Origin: Pseudomonadota bacterium
GTDB lineage: Bacteria; Pseudomonadota; Alphaproteobacteria; Rhodobacterales; Rhodobacteraceae
Assembly (NCBI GenBank): GCA_022573605.1
Contig: JACZTQ010000178.1
Coordinates: 1 to 6,835 of the forward strand
Reading direction: 5' to 3'
Length of the DNA: 6,835 nt
The notes under the pieces: model-generated
The model's input: only the letters and a program-made list of their open reading frames with translations
Told to the model about the DNA's origin: nothing
The model's database searches: none
Program-made: the position numbers and the translations under genes
Shown: one piece after another, positions 4,943 to 6,835 of the stretch
Numbering within the stretch: position 1 is the stretch's first letter
Layout of the letters: every line of letters starts with the position of its first letter

Positions 4943-5950
4943 TCAACCCAGCAGGGTCTCCGCCGCCCGCAGGTGGCCATGGGCGAAGCCCCGGCAGTTC
5001 AGGATCGGCGCATCGGCCAGCGCGGCGAAGGCCGGATCTTCACGCTCCAGCGCCCCGTGGCGGGCCAGCAGGGCGGCGATCGCGGCCTCGCTGCCACGGG
5101 CGTTGCCGTCGTCGATCTTCAGCGCGATGCCGAGACCGCGCCCCGGCAGGATGGCGATGTAGACGCCCTCGGCGCCGGTCTTGACCACCGCCCTTCCGGC
5201 GCAGGCGCGGATCAGGTCGGTGGTGGCGCGGCCCTCGCCGCCGACCAGAACCGGATGCGTCGCCATCGCCTCGACCAGACGCCGCGCCGCGCCTGCCCGA
5301 GCGCCGGTGAAACTGACCCCGGCGGTTGCGAACCGCGCCATCGCGGTCGCCAGTCCCTTTAGCGAAACCGCGAAGTTGGGCGCCGAACAGCCGTCGATCG
5401 CATGGCCCGAGACTGCCTCGCCGGTGACCTCCTCGACCGTCATCCGCACCGTCTGTTGCAGGGGGTGGTCCAGTTCCAGATATTCCGGTCCACCGCGCAG
5501 GTGCCGGTTCATGGTCAGAAAACCGCAATGTTTGCCCGAACAGTTGTTGTGGAACTGGCCGGGAGCGGTCCCGGCCGCATATAGCGCATGCGCCGCTTCC
5601 GGGTCACCGGGCGTATGGGCGCCGCAGCGCAGGTCAGTTTCGGCCAGCCCGATCCCGGCCAGCCAGCTTGCCGCCAGCCGGGTATGCACTGCCGCCCCTT
5701 TATGCGAAGCGCAGGCCAGCGCCAGATGCTTGCTGCTCAATCCAGCCGCGTCGGCCGCACCGCTCTCGACCAGCGGCAGCGCCTGGATCATCTTGTACGA
5801 CGAGCGCGGCAGGATCACCCGGGCCGGATCGCCCCAGGCCTCGACCACCTCGCCGGCCGCCGTCGCGACCACCGCGGTGCCGCGATGCACGCATTCCAGA
5901 ATCTCGCCCCGCCAGACTTCGGCAAGGACCGGGTTGGCCGGTTCACTCAT
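4943..5950 (-). CDS. L-asparaginase II, Rhizobium etli (ReAV-like) type
   Basis: The enzyme hydrolyses L-asparagine to aspartate and ammonia. It has 335 residues and belongs to the thermolabile asparaginase II family (Pfam Asparaginase_II), which has a beta-lactamase-like fold unrelated to E. coli AnsA/AnsB. Visible hallmarks are LPRSSYKMIQALPLVESGAAD (47-67) with S50/K53, CASHKG (80-85) with S82, HNNCSGKHCGFL (134-145) with C137 and K140, DGCSAPNF (186-193) with C188, and VVKTGAEGVY (255-264) with K257. By order and spacing these correspond to the two Ser-Lys tandems and the Cys-Lys-Cys zinc site described for R. etli ReAV, so the enzyme looks intact. No signal peptide is seen, so it is probably cytosolic. 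The ATG at 5948-5950 has GGAG seven bases upstream. A longer frame to 6091 has no family support. The gene is divergent to the IalB-like gene and convergent with the permease. Confidence 0.95.
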   Translation of the reverse strand: MSEPANPVLAEVWRGEILECVHRGTAVVATAAGEVVEAWGDPARVILPRSSYKMIQALPLVESGAADAAGLSSKHLALACASHKGAAVHTRLAASWLAGIGLAETDLRCGAHTPGDPEAAHALYAAGTAPGQFHNNCSGKHCGFLTMNRHLRGGPEYLELDHPLQQTVRMTVEEVTGEAVSGHAIDGCSAPNFAVSLKGLATAMARFATAGVSFTGARAGAARRLVEAMATHPVLVGGEGRATTDLIRACAGRAVVKTGAEGVYIAILPGRGLGIALKIDDGNARGSEAAIAALLARHGALEREDPAFAALADAPILNCRGFAHGHLRAAETLLG

Positions 5951-6046
5951 TCTTTTGCTCCGATCGGGCGCCGGGCTGCGCCCACTACTGCGCCTTTGAC
6001 GCGCGATGCAGGGAAGAAGCAGCATTTCGCCGCGCCTTGGGGTGGA

Positions 6047-6052
6047 ATTGTA
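6047..6052 (-). promoter_or_regulatory. possible -10 element for the asparaginase gene
   Basis: On the minus strand TACAAT (5 of 6 to TATAAT) lies about 97 bases before the asparaginase start in the 206-base divergent gap 5951-6156. No good -35 is found at 16-18 bases spacing. A short palindrome ATACAGTAT (6061-6069) lies just upstream of it and could be an operator or chance. The rest of the gap shows no other feature; no clear promoter for the plus-strand gene was found. Confidence 0.25.
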
Positions 6053-6156
6053 CCTGCCAGATACAGTATGCTGCGAGCCGGTACAGGACAAACACCGATA
6101 CGAAACACTTCCGGACGGACATGCAAGATCCGCAGGACACCCGAAATGAGGCGAGC

Positions 6157-6702
6157 ATGAAAAATTTCTTGAAGTTGGGGACGATTGCGTTGCTGGTCGG
6201 GGTTCTGACCGGGGTGGTCGGTCCGGGTACTGCCGCGGCGCAGACCCAGCAGCGCGTCAAGGCGATCAAGGACTGGTCGATCTTCCAGGCCGGCGCCGAG
6301 GGCCAGAAGGTGTGCTGGATCGTGTCGCAGCCGACCAGGACCGCGGCCTTCCGCAATGGCAGATCGGTGCAGGTGAACCGGGGCGACATCTTCCTGATGA
6401 TCTCGATCCGCCCGGCCGACGGCGTCACCAACGAGGTTTCCTTCCTCAGCGGCTATCCGTTCAAGAAGGGCTCGGAGGTCAAGGCGTCGGTGGGGGCGAA
6501 GAAGTTCACCCTGTTCACCGAGGGCGAGAACGCCTGGGCGCCCTCGGGCGCCGACGACGCGGCGCTGGTCGATGCCTTCCGCCGCGGCGCGAGAGCCAAG
6601 GTCGAGGGCGTCTCGAAGCGCGGCACCAAGACCGTCGACACCTTCTCGCTGTCGGGCTTCACCGCGGCGCTGGAGGCGGCGACCGGGCTCTGCAAGTCGT
6701 AA
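6157..6702 (+). CDS. IalB-family (invasion-associated locus B) secreted protein
   Basis: The protein has 181 residues. A classic signal peptide (MKNFLK, hydrophobic stretch 7-22, then TAAA at 25-28 with probable cleavage before Q29) directs it to the periplasm or envelope. The mature part matches the IalB family known from Bartonella and widespread in alphaproteobacteria. It has IKDWSIFQ (37-44), KVCWIVSQPT (51-60), GRSVQVNRGDIFLMISIRP (68-86), EVSFLSGYPFKKGSEV (93-108), FTLFTEGENAWAP (117-129) and RGTKTVDTFSLSGFTAALE (155-173). Two cysteines, C53 and C179, could form a disulfide. The molecular role is unknown. The name comes from Bartonella erythrocyte invasion, and non-pathogens carry it too, so virulence should not be inferred. 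The ATG at 6157 is chosen for the signal peptide and GAGG five bases upstream; an in-frame ATG at 6121 would add a polar tail before it. Confidence 0.9.
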   Translation: MKNFLKLGTIALLVGVLTGVVGPGTAAAQTQQRVKAIKDWSIFQAGAEGQKVCWIVSQPTRTAAFRNGRSVQVNRGDIFLMISIRPADGVTNEVSFLSGYPFKKGSEVKASVGAKKFTLFTEGENAWAPSGADDAALVDAFRRGARAKVEGVSKRGTKTVDTFSLSGFTAALEAATGLCKS

Positions 6703-6736
6703 CGCTGGCCAGACGGCGGCGTATGTGCTAGGGGCT

Positions 6737-6764
6737 GCGGCCTTCCCAGCGAGGGGAAGGCCGC
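6737..6764 (+). terminator. terminator-like hairpin after the IalB-like gene
   Basis: GCGGCCTTCCC (6737-6747) pairs perfectly with GGGAAGGCCGC (6754-6764) around the loop AGCGAG, 35 bases after the stop. The sequence beyond it (GTATCCTTGCC) has only scattered Ts, so it is a strong hairpin but a weak Rho-independent terminator. It may still separate the secreted-protein transcript from the next gene. Confidence 0.5.
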
Positions 6765-6801
6765 GTATCCTTGCCAGCCACATGACCCGAACCGAAGGCC
6801 G

Positions 6802-6835
6802 ATGACCGAGACCCTGCACCAGCACCCCGCCAACC
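6802..6835 (+). CDS. start of an unidentified gene, cut by the right edge
   Basis: An ATG at 6802 opens a frame MTETLHQHPAN that continues off the window after 11 codons. GAAGG lies three bases upstream, close for a Shine-Dalgarno site. Eleven residues are too few to identify it. In some alphaproteobacteria I recall rlmN (23S rRNA methyltransferase) following an IalB gene, but nothing here proves that. Confidence 0.4.
   Translation, partial: MTETLHQHPAN

Noticed and set aside
4472..4980. Several overlapping open frames (74-146 residues) on both strands across copy C
   Set aside because: They arise because the inverted repeat lacks stop codons. The proteins read repeat sequence and start or end inside real genes.
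5951..6091. 47-codon N-terminal extension of the asparaginase
   Set aside because: The ATG at 5950 has a proper GGAG site, and the family starts near this point. The extension is basic and has no family match.
6782..6805. Seven-codon ORF (MTRTEGR) overlapping the last gene start by ATGA
   Set aside because: It is too short to judge, with no ribosome site and no attenuator-like codon run.

Overview
This is a GC-rich stretch of bacterial chromosome. The genes have strong G/C preference at third codon positions, and the protein sequences look alphaproteobacterial (Rhodospirillales/Rhodobacterales-like). The main clues are a UbiA-type ubiquinone prenyltransferase, a Rhizobium-etli-type (class II/ReAV-like) L-asparaginase, an IalB-family secreted protein and a typical glutaryl-CoA dehydrogenase. 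The order-level guess is inference from remembered families. No rRNA, tRNA, CRISPR, phage or transposase gene is visible.

Layout. Positions 1-566 (minus) hold the N-terminal 188 codons of ubiA, which runs off the left edge. Divergent to it, 11 bases away, is a possible 42-codon ORF (578-706) whose stop overlaps the GTG start of a two-TM hypothetical membrane protein (703-1239). That gene converges on, and overlaps by 8 bases, a four-TM hypothetical protein on the minus strand (1232-1681). The region 1682-1967 carries a composite palindromic element (copy A) and then the leader of gcdH (1968-3182). The 559-base gap 3183-3741 has no gene but is packed with four unrelated-looking palindromic repeats, the last being copy B of the same element. 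A DMT/EamA permease follows (3742-4626) and ends in a terminator-like hairpin. Copy C of the element (4668-4905), with a perfect 39-bp inverted repeat, lies between the permease and the convergent asparaginase gene (4943-5950, minus). A 206-base divergent region separates asparaginase from a secreted IalB-like protein (6157-6702). A second terminator-like hairpin follows, and then the first codons of another gene at the right edge.

The genes do not form one pathway. They are mostly single housekeeping or catabolic units: ubiquinone synthesis, lysine/tryptophan/aromatic catabolism through glutaryl-CoA, metabolite export, asparagine hydrolysis and an envelope protein. No multi-gene defence, secretion or biosynthetic system is visible.

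The most interesting content is non-coding. It is a family of modular palindromic elements whose two arms match each other, including copy-specific variants, better than they match other copies. They sit in a cluster with several other REP-like palindromes.
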